A DNA stretch of 64,000 nucleotides from Pseudotamlana agarivorans (GCF_001642835.1 NZ_LXEI01000002.1:372001-436000), one strand, 5' to 3'. Shown: positions 41,636-51,718, counted from the first letter of the stretch. Program-made: numbers and translations. The notes: generated by a model from the sequence alone, not told the origin.

Positions 41636-42481
41636 ATGATTGTTTTAAGCATTATGGAAGCAGGTGAACGCTTGGCCAGTACATCTTCGGCAGAGCGTTA
41701 TATGCTGATATACATGATTAATGTTTTGGCTATTATAGTAGTGCTGTTTATTGCGTTTTTCGTGATGTTTAATATTCGTAAAAATAAACTTCTGCAAGAA
41801 AGAATTAAACGCGAACAGGAATTTGAAACCCAAATTGCTACTGCTAAAGCCGAAACTCAAGAACAGATTTTAAAAGATATTGCCTGGGAGTTACATGATA
41901 GCGTCGGACAATTATTAATATTTGGAAATATGCAGTCTCGCTCATTACTGCGTTTGAGTCCGGAATCCTTAGAATTTAAAGTTGCTGAAGTTAATGAAAC
42001 CTTTAATTCGAGCTTGACCGAAGTAAGAGCCTTATCTAAAACACTTAACGGCGAAGTGGTTTTGGATTTAGGTTTTCAAAAATCGATTTCAAACGAACTG
42101 ATTCGACTAGAGCGCATGCGCTTTGACAAAGCAATACTTGAGGTTGTTGGGGATAACAAGCTTTTTCCTCGTAGTAAAGACGAAGTCATGCTTTTTAGAA
42201 TCCTTCAAGAGTTTTTATCGAATTCTGTAAAATACTCACAAGCCAAAAACATTCATATTATTTTAGATTACCAAGCAGATTATTTGGTTGTTACCGCTAA
42301 AGATGATGGGAAAGGATTTGACATCAATACCATAGAAAAAGGCTCCGGACTAATTAATATGAATGGCCGTGCAAAATTGATTAATGCCGAATTAACTCTG
42401 AATAGTGCACCTGGAGAAGGGGTGGAGTTGATTGTTCGTTATCCGTTGGACAATGCTACGCAGGAAGAGGTTGATGTTTAA
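41636..42481 (+). CDS. NarL-type sensor histidine kinase
   Basis: This 281-residue kinase has one transmembrane helix (about 23-45, MLIYMINVLAIIVVLFIAFF), a coiled-coil (about 50-80) and a HisKA_3-type dimerisation helix with the phospho-acceptor His87 in WELHDSVGQLL. The HATPase domain has an N box EFLSNSVKY, G1 DDGKGFD and GSGLINMNGRAKLI. It has no periplasmic sensor domain, so it may read the membrane or a partner protein. No response-regulator gene is adjacent; the next gene is convergent. The first ATG is at 41636; another at 41654 is possible. Confidence 0.88.
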   Translation: MIVLSIMEAGERLASTSSAERYMLIYMINVLAIIVVLFIAFFVMFNIRKNKLLQERIKREQEFETQIATAKAETQEQILKDIAWELHDSVGQLLIFGNMQSRSLLRLSPESLEFKVAEVNETFNSSLTEVRALSKTLNGEVVLDLGFQKSISNELIRLERMRFDKAILEVVGDNKLFPRSKDEVMLFRILQEFLSNSVKYSQAKNIHIILDYQADYLVVTAKDDGKGFDINTIEKGSGLINMNGRAKLINAELTLNSAPGEGVELIVRYPLDNATQEEVDV

Positions 42482-42576
42482 AGTTACGTTGTATTTTTAA
42501 TCATTAAGAAGTACTTAAATCCTACTTCAAATGCCTCTTATTATATTATTCGGATTGCAGTTTTGAGTTCAGATAA

Positions 42577-43281
42577 CTAGGAAGCACAGGCCTTCCAAAT
42601 AACATCTTCAGGAAGCGGCGCATCAATGGTTATTGCTTCTTTTTTAACCGGATGAATAAATTCAATGTGTTTGGCGTGTAAATGAATACTAGCGTCTTTA
42701 TTACTGCGGTCGAAGCCGTATTTTAAATCGCCTTTTATCGAACAACCTATAGTGGCGAGTTGAGACCTTATTTGATGATGTCTGCCTGTTTCTAAATTGA
42801 TTTCTAGTAAAAAATAATGGTCTAGCTTTTTTATAACTTTATAATGAAGTACGGCTTTTTTACTCCCAGTAACCTCCTTATCGTGGGCTTTAGATTTATT
42901 ATTTTTCGGGTTTTTAACCAGCCAATGTGTTAAGGTATCAGCCGTTTTTGGTGGTTGATTTTTTACCACTGCCCAATAGGTTTTTTGAATGTCTTTGGAT
43001 ATAAACAGTTTGTTTAATCGCGGTAGAACTTTACTGGTTTTTGCAAAAATTACTAAGCCTGTTGTGGGGCGATCTAAACGATGAACCGTGCCCAAATACA
43101 CATTTCCAGGCTTATTGTATTTGTCTTTAATATACTCCTTAACCACATCGCTCAAAGGTTTATCGCCTGTTTTGTCTCCTTGCACAATATCGCCAGCACG
43201 TTTATTTACAACAATAATATGATTGTCTTCGTAAAGTACTTGAAGGTTGGATTTGTTAGAAAGGATCTTCGAGGCGGTCAA
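42577..43281 (-). CDS. RluA-family pseudouridine synthase
   Basis: This 234-residue enzyme converts uridine to pseudouridine in ribosomal or transfer RNA. The catalytic motif is VHRLDRPTTGL with Asp70. Further motifs are the KTYWAVVKNQPP strand, GRHHQIRSQLATIG, and the closing LHAKHIEFIHPVKKE. It lacks an N-terminal S4 domain, which places it with the short RluA/RluC-like group. The target base cannot be named. The tail may be slightly shortened compared with RluD. It is convergent with the histidine kinase gene. Confidence 0.92.
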   Translation of the reverse strand: MTASKILSNKSNLQVLYEDNHIIVVNKRAGDIVQGDKTGDKPLSDVVKEYIKDKYNKPGNVYLGTVHRLDRPTTGLVIFAKTSKVLPRLNKLFISKDIQKTYWAVVKNQPPKTADTLTHWLVKNPKNNKSKAHDKEVTGSKKAVLHYKVIKKLDHYFLLEINLETGRHHQIRSQLATIGCSIKGDLKYGFDRSNKDASIHLHAKHIEFIHPVKKEAITIDAPLPEDVIWKACAS

Positions 43282-43433
43282 TTTTTTGTTGGTTATTGGT
43301 TGATGGTTACTAGTTATTAGTTAGGGGGATGCGTATTTATTGTTTATAGTTTACAGCCCATAACAATTTAAAATTTATTAATGATTATTTATTATTGCTA
43401 AAAGCAAATAGCCTACTGTAATTTATTTTTTTG

Positions 43434-43493
43434 CCTAAAGCCTAAAGCCTAAAGCCTAAAGCCTAAAGCCTAAAGCCTAAAGCCTAAAGCCTA
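43434..43493. repeat. 7-bp tandem repeat CCTAAAG at the panB stop
   Basis: Eight exact copies at 43434-43489 are followed by a partial CCTAATA. The panB stop codon (43491-43493, minus strand) is formed by the last partial unit, so the array begins exactly where the coding sequence ends. Confidence 0.92.
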
Positions 43494-44309
43494 ATACTTC
43501 TCCTCCTCATTGGGGAAATCGGTTGTTTTTACATCGTCTACATATTGGCCGATGGCTGTGGTCATGTCTTCGTAAAGATTTAAATAGCGGCGTAAAAATC
43601 TAGGATGAAATTCATGGGTCATTCCTAACATATCGTGTAGTACTAAAACTTGTCCGTCTACATCTGGACCAGCACCAATACCAATAATAGGAATACTAAC
43701 ACTTTCGGCAACTTCTTTGGCTAATTGAGCAGGGATTTTTTCTAAAACGATGGCATAACAACCAATACGTTCTAGCATTTTAGCATCGGCGATAAGGCGT
43801 TTTGCTTCTTCTTCCTCTTTAGCACGAACGGTATAAGTACCGAATTTATAAATGGATTGCGGCGTTAAACCTAAATGGCCCATTACAGGAATTCCAGCAT
43901 TTAAGATACGCTTTATAGATTCTTTAATTTCTTTACCACCTTCTAATTTTACAGAATGTGCTCTACTTTCTTTCATGATTCTAATGGCCGAACGCAGGGC
44001 TTCTTTAGGATCACTTTGGTAGCTTCCAAAAGGTAAGTCGACAACAATTAAAGCGCGATTTGCAGCACGTACTACCGATGAGGCATGATATATCATGTGG
44101 TCTAAAGTAATAGGCAGCGTAGTTTCGTAACCTGCCATAACATTACTAGCCGAATCGCCAACAAGAATGACATCGACACCAGCGCCATCTACGATTTTAG
44201 CCATGGTATAATCGTATGCGGTAAGCATCGATATTTTTTCGCCACGAGCTTTCATATCGACTAATGTTTTTACGGTTACTCGTTTGTATTCTTTTTTTGC
44301 TGTAGACAT
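43491..44309 (-). CDS. panB: 3-methyl-2-oxobutanoate hydroxymethyltransferase PanB
   Basis: This 272-residue cytoplasmic enzyme transfers a hydroxymethyl group from 5,10-methylene-THF to 2-oxoisovalerate, the first step to pantoate and coenzyme A. Motifs seen are [30 protein letters not shown] (metal-binding Asp), [23 protein letters not shown] and [15 protein letters not shown]. Length is normal. It is probably transcribed alone from the -7 element at 44336-44343. The 3' end abuts a 7-bp tandem array. No panC or panD lies nearby. Confidence 0.96.
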   Translation of the reverse strand: MSTAKKEYKRVTVKTLVDMKARGEKISMLTAYDYTMAKIVDGAGVDVILVGDSASNVMAGYETTLPITLDHMIYHASSVVRAANRALIVVDLPFGSYQSDPKEALRSAIRIMKESRAHSVKLEGGKEIKESIKRILNAGIPVMGHLGLTPQSIYKFGTYTVRAKEEEEAKRLIADAKMLERIGCYAIVLEKIPAQLAKEVAESVSIPIIGIGAGPDVDGQVLVLHDMLGMTHEFHPRFLRRYLNLYEDMTTAIGQYVDDVKTTDFPNEEEKY

Positions 44310-44335
44310 TTTTTCTGTATAAAATTTATGAGCAG

Positions 44336-44343
44336 CAAAAATA
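44336..44343 (-). promoter_or_regulatory. -7 element of panB
   Basis: It reads TATTTTTG on the minus strand, 27 bases before the panB start. Confidence 0.5.
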
Positions 44344-44417
44344 CTAAATAAAGCAGATATGGCTAAATTTTTATGGCTTTAGCTTCTCGTTTTACGATGG
44401 GGTTGTCATTTAACGCT

Positions 44418-44503
44418 GGTTGCGCAAGGGATAGTAGTGAAAAGCCCACAGGGAGGTACGACCGCGGACTTGCAACGGATAGCCCGACCCCTTAGGGTTG
44501 CGC
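44418..44503. repeat. Conserved-looking intergenic element with the phrase GGATAGCCCGACCC
   Basis: This GC-richer block begins GGTTGCGCAAGGGATAGTAG, has GGGAGGTACGACCG in the middle, then CAACGGATAGCCCGACCCC, and ends GGGTTGCGCC. Similar sequence phrases recur between genes in many Flavobacteriia (from memory). It lies between sdaA (44514) and panB. It shares GGAGGTACGAC with the dispersed repeats at 35736 and 41443. Confidence 0.5.
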
Positions 44504-44513
44504 CCAAAAACAA

Positions 44514-45935
44514 CTAACAATCGGTGAGGTGAACGCCCACGGCAAGGCCGCCTTCGCTGGTTTCTTTGTATTTTCTACTCATGTCTTTGGCGGTTTCCCA
44601 CATGGTTGAAACGACTTTATCTAGAGGTACTTTGACGTTTTCGGGGTTGGTGTCTAGCGCTAATTCTGCTGCATTAATGGCTTTGATGGCGCCCATGGCA
44701 TTGCGCTCGATACATGGAATTTGCACGAGTCCGCCAATGGGGTCGCAGGTAAGCCCGAGGTGATGCTCCATAGCAATTTCGGAAGCAACCAAAACCTGTT
44801 CTGGTGTGCCACCAAGGAGTTCGCATAAAGCACCAGCAGCCATGGCTGAAGACACGCCAATTTCGGCCTGACAACCGCCCATAGCGGCACTAATGGTTGC
44901 GCCTTTTTTAAAGATGCTTCCTATTTCGCCAGCGACCAGTAAAAAACGCTTGATGTCTTCGAAATTTCCATCGTGATTTTCAATAACCAAATAGTACATG
45001 AGCACGGCAGGAATTACGCCTGCGCTTCCGTTGGTAGGTGCCGTAACCACACGGCCTAAAGAGGCATTAACTTCGTTAACCGCAAGGGCAAAACAGCTTA
45101 CCCATTTTAGGATTTGGCGGAATTTAACTTCGGTTTGCCTGATGGAATAAATCCACTCGACAGGATTCGTATAAGGCGCTGTGCCTTTTATATTTTGATG
45201 GATATCGAAGGCGCGACGACGTACTTTTAATCCGCCAGGAAGTGTCCCTTCGGTATGGCAGCCCAAGTACATGCTATCTAGCATGGTGTCCCAGATGCGT
45301 TTTAATTCGGTGTCTATTTCTTCCTCACTACGGATGGACTTTTCGTTTTCTAAAACAATTTCTGAAACCGATTTGTCCCAGGTTTTACAAAATTGAAGCA
45401 GCTCGGTGCCTTTATCGATAGGATAGGGGAAACTACATTTTATCTCGAAATTCTTTTTTGCGTTGTTTTTGGTTTCTTTAACCACAAAACCACCTCCAAT
45501 AGAGTAGAAGGTAGAACTTTGTTTTTTGCCCTTTATAACCGTTGAAAATCGAAGTCCGTTGGAATGAAAAGGCAGAAATTTTTTATTGAAAACAATAGCG
45601 GTACTCGGATCGAATGGGATACGGTTTTCGTTATTGAAACACAGGGTTTTACTTTCCTTTATTTCTGAAATAATACGGTTTATATCCTCAGTAGGCATGG
45701 TTTCGGGATCGGCTCCTGTAAGGCCTAACATGATGGCTAAATCGGTAGCATGCCCTTTACCTGTTAATGATAACGACCCATATAAATCGATTTGTATGTT
45801 ATCGACTTGGCCAAAGGTATTGGCTTTTTTTAGTTCGGCTATCCATTGTTCGGCGGCACGCCAAGGTCCCAAAGTATGGGAGCTAGAAGGACCTACACCA
45901 ATTTTAAGCATGTCGAAAACAGAGATACATTCCAT
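44514..45935 (-). CDS. sdaA: L-serine ammonia-lyase (iron-sulfur type)
   Basis: This 473-residue cytoplasmic enzyme deaminates L-serine to pyruvate and ammonia using a [4Fe-4S] cluster. The single chain contains both the beta domain (start [21 protein letters not shown]) and the alpha domain ([58 protein letters not shown]). The cysteines in these last motifs are the cluster ligands. Length agrees with the E. coli SdaA type. Its -7 element lies 18-25 bases upstream. It is followed by the intergenic element at 44418-44503. Confidence 0.96.
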   Translation of the reverse strand: MECISVFDMLKIGVGPSSSHTLGPWRAAEQWIAELKKANTFGQVDNIQIDLYGSLSLTGKGHATDLAIMLGLTGADPETMPTEDINRIISEIKESKTLCFNNENRIPFDPSTAIVFNKKFLPFHSNGLRFSTVIKGKKQSSTFYSIGGGFVVKETKNNAKKNFEIKCSFPYPIDKGTELLQFCKTWDKSVSEIVLENEKSIRSEEEIDTELKRIWDTMLDSMYLGCHTEGTLPGGLKVRRRAFDIHQNIKGTAPYTNPVEWIYSIRQTEVKFRQILKWVSCFALAVNEVNASLGRVVTAPTNGSAGVIPAVLMYYLVIENHDGNFEDIKRFLLVAGEIGSIFKKGATISAAMGGCQAEIGVSSAMAAGALCELLGGTPEQVLVASEIAMEHHLGLTCDPIGGLVQIPCIERNAMGAIKAINAAELALDTNPENVKVPLDKVVSTMWETAKDMSRKYKETSEGGLAVGVHLTDC

Positions 45936-45952
45936 AGGGCAGCATTTTTCTG

Positions 45953-45960
45953 CAAATATA
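45953..45960 (-). promoter_or_regulatory. -7 element of sdaA
   Basis: It reads TATATTTG on the minus strand, 18 bases before the sdaA start, and fits TAnnTTTG exactly. Confidence 0.5.
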
Positions 45961-46017
45961 TTGTTTTTAAAAGTGATTTATGCCGCCAACGACTTGAGGT
46001 ATTTTAAAATAATTGTA

Positions 46018-46060
46018 AAAAAAAAGATCGGTTTACACATCTAGTAAACCGACCTTTTTA
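46018..46060 (-). terminator. Terminator of the lamin-tail-domain gene
   Basis: TCGGTTTAC (46028-46036) pairs with GTAAACCGA (46044-46052) with a 7-base loop. A and T tracts on both sides make it usable in both directions. Confidence 0.8.
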
Positions 46061-46077
46061 ATAGTGTTAAAGCTTAA

Positions 46078-49000
46078 TTATTGCTTAACAATTTTAATAG
46101 CAGTGTTTAATGCTGCAATACGTAAAATATAGATTCCTGAAGGTAAATTAGATACAAATCCAAGCGTTGTTTTTCCACTTGACAATACCATGGTTTCATT
46201 ATAAACCGAAGTTCCTAAAATGTCTATAATTTCTACATTAGAGCTTACAGGTGCCTGTAAATTTAATTGTAAGTTCAGGTAGTCGTTAAACGGTACTGGG
46301 AATACTTTTACAGTATTTACACTAGCATTGGTTTCAAGATCGCTTAAGGTTGGACCTTGATTTCCAGGGGAACCAACAGCAGCTTCATTAGCGTCGTTAA
46401 CCGCTGTAGCTACAGGTTTGTACATCCCATCTCCAATGACACTAAAGGCACCTTTTTCAACATCATAAGATTGTCCTGGTGCTGTAGCTGTATCTGGGAA
46501 AGCTTGTGCATCAACAATATTACCTACGGTAGTTGGGTCACCAATCCATAAGGTTACAGTATCACCACCACCACCTAAGCCAGCGCCAGCGTAAGTTCCT
46601 ATCTGTACATCGGTAAGGTTATAGTAAGCACCCCAAACGGCTATAAATTCATCGGCATTAGCATCATCAATAGCGATTACCGATTCGCCTGGTTGGATAG
46701 AAGTGATTCCGCTAATTAAAACTGCTGCATTAGGGTCTTGTGAATCATCGTCAAAATATAAACCACCAGAAGCAGGTGTCCATGCTATTGGGCCGTTGTT
46801 TGTGATTTCAAACCAGTCTGCCGTTAAATTGCTTCCTTGGTCGTTACCAGCCCAGATTTCGGTAATATTTAAAATAGGGCCAACAAGTTTATTATTGCTA
46901 CCAGGTGTATTTAAGGCTTCACCTTCGGTAGGTGTTCCTGTAAACCCTGAAAATCCTTCTCCATTAAAATCATTTCTAATCCAGTCGTTAGGGCTATCTG
47001 TATCTGTACCATTAGGCATGCGAGAGGCTCCACCATAGGTCGTTGAGCCGCCATCAAAATTAGGAACTAAAGACACCACATAGGCGAAGTCATTTAATCC
47101 TCCATCAATAACACCAATACCATCAACAATCGTACTCCAGTAAACGGTATCGATAGCACCATCATCAGCGGTATCAATATCGTTTCCAACAGATCCGGTG
47201 TAGTTTTCAACAAGTAAAAGCGAGATGCTTCCATTTCCAATCACATCGGTAAGGAAACCTGTGCTCCAGAAACCATTTTCGTCTGTTGTTCCTAAGTTAT
47301 GAGACGACGTGATGTTACCCGTACTACCTTCATCAGCTTGAACAACGACTACCGAATATGCTGAATAATCGGTAAATGGTGCGCCAAATATTTCAATGAA
47401 TTCATTGGTGTTATTTCCAGCATGATTTGCCACAAATTCATTAATTACTGGTGTTTGTATGATTGGTTGTGCTACAGGACCTAAAGTCACGATATCGGTT
47501 CTAAATTTTTTCCATTGCACACGTTGGTCTTTATTTTCGTTACCATCGTTGTAAATTACAGTAGCCCCAAGATCAACTAATAATTTAATCGTATCTGTAT
47601 CACCATCTGTACCTAAAAAAGTGCTGTTTGGTAAATCTGCAATACCTTCAAAAGACCCGTTGGTATGAAGCGCTGTTAAATCGGCACTACGCATTTCAGG
47701 AGTATCGGTAGCAAGACCGGTCCAAGTGTATAATTTAAAGTCATTTTGAATATTAAATGGCCCACCAATTAAAACACAACCACCATCGTTACACTCCATA
47801 CTTCTTAAAGATCTTCCGTTAAGGTCTAAAAATATAGGCGTTCCAAAAGTAGCAGAACCAGCAGCCATACCTGGTAAACTTGTAAAGTTTGTTACCGGGA
47901 TTACAATGGCGTTGTTTTCAGAAGTCGAACTTCTTAAACCTAAGTAAGCTGTAGTGGTGCTGTTTGGTGCTAAAGCTAAAGCTTCAACTTCTATAACTTG
48001 ACTTAATCCGAAGTAATTAGCGCCTAAACCGTGATCGTTATTGGTATCCCAAGCCACTAAATCGTCGTGTAGGCTATTGTATTTATCGCCATAAGTTAGG
48101 GTTGAATTAGCTCCTGAACCAGATACTTCGGTAGTAAAGATTACCGATCTATCGGCTTCCGCAGTAGAACCTGTCCAGTAAATCGTGTTGTTTAAACGGA
48201 ATGAACCTTCAATATCCACTTCTTCGGTAGACCCTAAATCGGCGTTAAAATCGATAGATTTCACAGGTAAACCTGATTGGTTTCCGTTATATAATCGGAT
48301 GGTTTGATCTTCATCATCACCAATCCAGATGTAATCATCTTCAACAGTGATTCCTGTTGATCCATCGGAAGCACCCGTATAAAAATGACTTGTTGTTGGT
48401 GACACAGAAGCTTCAGAAGCCGCATAATTAATAGTGTAAGTGGCTGTGTTTAAATCGGTGTCTTGAACAGTTACCGTGATGGTTGTAAAACCTAGTGCCG
48501 TAGGGGTGATTTTTAATAATCGGTTAGCATCGGTACCAGTTAACACTAAGTTGGCGTTAGGTACTACGGATTCGTCGCTACTAGCAACCGATACTTGTAA
48601 ATCGGCAACAGGAGTTTCAACATCTGAAACAAGGAATGGAATCCCGTAGATGCTTGCTGGATCGGTAGGATCGTGAACCACACCACTAGCAGAACCTATA
48701 TTTTGTTCTGGTAAATCTAAAAAGTTAGATAGGTTAGCGGTATCAACCGTAATGGTTAATGTTGGAGTAGAAGTAGCTAAAGGCCCTTGGTTTCCAGGAG
48801 AAGCGATAGCGGCTTGGCCTTCATCATTCATGCTTGTGTTGGTTGCACCAGCTTGAGAAGCATTACCAACTGTGCTGTAGGTAGTAAATTCAACGTCGTA
48901 TGATTGTCCGCCAAATCCATTAGTATCTGGGTAGGTTGCATAATCAATCATGTTTGCCGTTACTAATGGATCACCTAAGAAAAGGGTAACACCATCACCT

Positions 49001-49932
49001 CCTTTACCAAGACCAGAACCAGCACAATAGCCTACTTGGATACCCGTCATATCATAATCTAAAGTCCAAAGCGTTTTAAAATCGTTGGCTTCGGTAGCGT
49101 CTCCTAAAATCACAATAACACGTTCGCCAGGTTGGATCGCACTAATACCTTCAATGATATCGGCACTTGCAGGATCTTGTGAATCGTCGTCATAGTATAG
49201 GGCACCATCAGTACTGGCTACCCATGCCGTTAAACCGTTGTTTTTAATTTCAAACCAGTCTGCAGTTAAATTATCGCCCGGATCGTTTCCAGGCCAAATT
49301 TCGGTTACCATTAAATCGAAACCAGCAGCTAAAGGACCTTGATTACCAGGCGATCCGATAGCGGCTTGGCCTTCATCGTTAACTGTTTGTGTCGTAGGAG
49401 CAGCATGGTTAGCGTTAGCAGCCGTACTAAATGCAGCTAAGGCTACGTCGTATGATTGTCCGCCATTAGCATCAGCATCAGGGTAAGCTTGAAAGTCAAT
49501 AATGTTACTTGTTAGTGTTGGATCACCTAAGAATAAAGTCACACCATCACCGCCGCCGCCAAGACCAGGGCCATCGGTATAGCCGATTTCAATACCTGTC
49601 ATATTATAATCTTGAGACCATACATGGTTAAATTCATCAATGTCTGTGATTTCTCCAATGATTACAATAACATGTGCGCCAGGTTTAATTTCTGTAATCC
49701 CTTCAATGATTACAGCTTTAGTAGGGTCTTGAGAGTCGTCATCATAGTATAAATCAGCATCCACACCCGATACCCAGGCGGTTGTCCCTTCGTTGGTGAT
49801 TTCAAACCAATCGGATGTTAAATTATTGCCAGGTTCGTTACCGGGCCAGATTTCGGTTACTTTTAATATTGCTTGGGATGTCCCGATAAAGCAAGTCAGT
49901 AAAAGTGCGCTAAATAGCGTAATTTTCTTCAT
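46078..49932 (-). CDS. Secreted T9SS cargo with repeated lamin-tail domains
   Basis: This 1284-residue exported protein has a signal peptide MKKITLFSALLLTCFIGTSQA. Three near-identical lamin-tail domains start VTEIWPGN, VTEIWPGN and ITEIWAGN at about residues 24, 208 and 1030, each containing a DWFEI strand and a YYDDDSQDP-like acidic turn. A fourth, diverged copy lies near 835 (TPVINEFVANHAGNNTNEFIEIFG). Between copies 2 and 4 is an extracellular beta-rich region, including a cadherin-like stretch near 400-490. The C-terminal 75 residues (VKVFPVPFNDYLNLQL ... SGIYILRIAALN) are a type A T9SS sorting domain. It is presumed a surface-attached or secreted adhesin or enzyme scaffold. The repeated acidic turns may bind calcium. 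Confidence 0.88.
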   Translation of the reverse strand: MKKITLFSALLLTCFIGTSQAILKVTEIWPGNEPGNNLTSDWFEITNEGTTAWVSGVDADLYYDDDSQDPTKAVIIEGITEIKPGAHVIVIIGEITDIDEFNHVWSQDYNMTGIEIGYTDGPGLGGGGDGVTLFLGDPTLTSNIIDFQAYPDADANGGQSYDVALAAFSTAANANHAAPTTQTVNDEGQAAIGSPGNQGPLAAGFDLMVTEIWPGNDPGDNLTADWFEIKNNGLTAWVASTDGALYYDDDSQDPASADIIEGISAIQPGERVIVILGDATEANDFKTLWTLDYDMTGIQVGYCAGSGLGKGGDGVTLFLGDPLVTANMIDYATYPDTNGFGGQSYDVEFTTYSTVGNASQAGATNTSMNDEGQAAIASPGNQGPLATSTPTLTITVDTANLSNFLDLPEQNIGSASGVVHDPTDPASIYGIPFLVSDVETPVADLQVSVASSDESVVPNANLVLTGTDANRLLKITPTALGFTTITVTVQDTDLNTATYTINYAASEASVSPTTSHFYTGASDGSTGITVEDDYIWIGDDEDQTIRLYNGNQSGLPVKSIDFNADLGSTEEVDIEGSFRLNNTIYWTGSTAEADRSVIFTTEVSGSGANSTLTYGDKYNSLHDDLVAWDTNNDHGLGANYFGLSQVIEVEALALAPNSTTTAYLGLRSSTSENNAIVIPVTNFTSLPGMAAGSATFGTPIFLDLNGRSLRSMECNDGGCVLIGGPFNIQNDFKLYTWTGLATDTPEMRSADLTALHTNGSFEGIADLPNSTFLGTDGDTDTIKLLVDLGATVIYNDGNENKDQRVQWKKFRTDIVTLGPVAQPIIQTPVINEFVANHAGNNTNEFIEIFGAPFTDYSAYSVVVVQADEGSTGNITSSHNLGTTDENGFWSTGFLTDVIGNGSISLLLVENYTGSVGNDIDTADDGAIDTVYWSTIVDGIGVIDGGLNDFAYVVSLVPNFDGGSTTYGGASRMPNGTDTDSPNDWIRNDFNGEGFSGFTGTPTEGEALNTPGSNNKLVGPILNITEIWAGNDQGSNLTADWFEITNNGPIAWTPASGGLYFDDDSQDPNAAVLISGITSIQPGESVIAIDDANADEFIAVWGAYYNLTDVQIGTYAGAGLGGGGDTVTLWIGDPTTVGNIVDAQAFPDTATAPGQSYDVEKGAFSVIGDGMYKPVATAVNDANEAAVGSPGNQGPTLSDLETNASVNTVKVFPVPFNDYLNLQLNLQAPVSSNVEIIDILGTSVYNETMVLSSGKTTLGFVSNLPSGIYILRIAALNTAIKIVKQ

Positions 49933-50173
49933 GTGTACATAATTTGGTTAAGGGCGCAATGTACTTTGTTAAGTTTATGAACATGAAAACTAAAGATTAC
50001 AATACTGTTACCTCGAAGACCTGAATATTAACACTGTGTTTAGTAATTAACATTAATTTAAAACAGAGGACAACGTAAATTTAATACGCAAAACTCGGAT
50101 GGTAAAAAGTAGGAAAATATCTCATGTTTTAGATTGTAAAACGATATATTTAAAGTTTTAAAATTTATAATAT

Positions 50174-51718
50174 ATGGCTACAGGGTATCAATTTGGAGAA
50201 CGTGATCAATATCAAGAAGGTGTTCAAGAACTTCCAACAAACAGAACATTTTTGATACATCAGTTTACTGAAAAGACGCCTTTGCTTCCTGAAATTATAG
50301 AGGATTTAAAAACGCTTCAAGATGTTTTTAGTCATTTTAAACCGCAAATATCTGTGGTTTTAGAGGGGTTATCTGGTGAGCAGGTAAATGAAACCATGGT
50401 TTTTAGAAATATATCTGATTTTGATGTATCACGTATGGCCTTTAGAAGTCCTTATCTTAGAGCTATAAGCCATAAAATTAACAGCTATTTTGATGTGCTA
50501 AAAACATTACAATCTCAAGAAACTTTTAAGGCAATACCTCATGATGAAGGTGATCAAGACCCCTTTTTTAAAACGGTTGAACTGTGTGAGGATTTAAAGG
50601 AAAGGACTAAGGACCTTTCGGAAATGGTTGCTGCTATGACTAGAAAAATGAATAAGGCCCAAAATATATATAAGCGTAGCTTAATGCAATTTGTTAACAA
50701 GGCTAAAACTTTAGAGTCTACATACAAAGGGTTGGCTTTGTTTTTTGAAAATGCGCAAAAGCGAAAGATCGGTAAAATGAGTCTTATGAATGCCGATTTA
50801 AATCAACTCAAAGATTTAGATAATCCTGAATTTATTGATGCTGTTAGAGATGAAATTAATTCGGCCTTCGATCGCTTGGATTTAAGTTCACACTATTCAC
50901 TACTTGTGATTCCTGGGTATTTGGGAGGGAATAAGGTTTTGGACCGTTGGGCGAAAATGGCTTTCGATCATAAAGTTTTTATGATAACAGATTACGCACA
51001 TTTGGATGGCCCTGATGATGTTGTAGCCTATTTTGAAACCACCAATCATGTGCGTAATGAAACCTATTTATCTAATGTGGTTATGACTTGTAATTGGTTG
51101 GTAGGACGAGGAAAATATGATTTTATAGCTGAGGAAGACGATTTGTATTTACCACCATCGTTGGCTTTAGCAGGGAAACTTTATAGTAATGGCTTGTCTC
51201 AAGCAAGTGCGGGAAGAAAATATGGCGCATTAAATGGGGTAGGAGGTGTTTGTTTTAAGCTTAAAAAGCAGGATTTAGCCATTTTAGAAGGTTTGGGCTT
51301 GATTCCCATGTATTTTGAAAATGGTCAAATTATAGCCTACTCGGCAAAAACACTTTTTAACGGTAATAATTTGGGTTTACAAACCTATTCTGTAGTGCGC
51401 GTTTTTGACTATGTGAGTAAAGTGCTTATAGATTATTTTAACCGAAAAACCTTCGAGAATTTTAGCGTGCGCACCCGAAGGGAGTTTATGCGAGATATCG
51501 TAAGCTTTTTAGATAAAAATACAGGAGCCCAAAAACTTATTGAAAGTTTTAGTATCAAACGATTAGAACAAGATATGGAACATAAAGATCGTGTGCATTT
51601 GGAACTTTACATGGAACCGTATTTTCCAGCAATAAACTTTTTAATTCATTTAAATGGTAAAATTGGCGATTCGGGTAAGGCTACTTCATGGGAAGCGAAC
51701 TACGAACAGAAAGGCTGA
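50174..51718 (+). CDS. TssB-TssC fusion, T6SS sheath paralogue
   Basis: This is a 514-residue protein. Its first 115 residues align with the TssB gene at 59787 (LPTNRTFLIHQFTEKTPLLPEI against IPQNRTLIAGKLSPNTPIKPEV, and NETMVFRNISDFD against NETVQFNNLGDFG). The remaining part, from about residue 145, aligns with the TssC gene at 60250 along its whole length (MNADLNQLKDLDNPEF, SLLVIPGYLGG, MTCNWLVGRG, TLFNGNNLGLQTYSVVRVFDY). A linker of about 30 residues joins them. The separate TssB carries an additional Gly/Gln leader that is missing here. It stands alone, 7.5 kb from the T6SS operon, behind a 241-bp gap. It may be an alternative sheath subunit, a baseplate-proximal variant or a sheath for another contractile device. 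The fusion is seen; the role is inferred. Confidence 0.85.
   Translation: MATGYQFGERDQYQEGVQELPTNRTFLIHQFTEKTPLLPEIIEDLKTLQDVFSHFKPQISVVLEGLSGEQVNETMVFRNISDFDVSRMAFRSPYLRAISHKINSYFDVLKTLQSQETFKAIPHDEGDQDPFFKTVELCEDLKERTKDLSEMVAAMTRKMNKAQNIYKRSLMQFVNKAKTLESTYKGLALFFENAQKRKIGKMSLMNADLNQLKDLDNPEFIDAVRDEINSAFDRLDLSSHYSLLVIPGYLGGNKVLDRWAKMAFDHKVFMITDYAHLDGPDDVVAYFETTNHVRNETYLSNVVMTCNWLVGRGKYDFIAEEDDLYLPPSLALAGKLYSNGLSQASAGRKYGALNGVGGVCFKLKKQDLAILEGLGLIPMYFENGQIIAYSAKTLFNGNNLGLQTYSVVRVFDYVSKVLIDYFNRKTFENFSVRTRREFMRDIVSFLDKNTGAQKLIESFSIKRLEQDMEHKDRVHLELYMEPYFPAINFLIHLNGKIGDSGKATSWEANYEQKG

Noticed and set aside
45586-46044. 152-codon plus-strand frame opposite sdaA
   Set aside because: It is antisense to the conserved sdaA start and the terminator next to it; the real gene explains the sequence.
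50174-51718. Assembly artefact as the cause of the TssB-TssC fusion
   Set aside because: Both parts differ clearly in sequence from the separate tssB and tssC genes, the linker is unique and flanking genes are different, so it is not a duplicated or misjoined copy.
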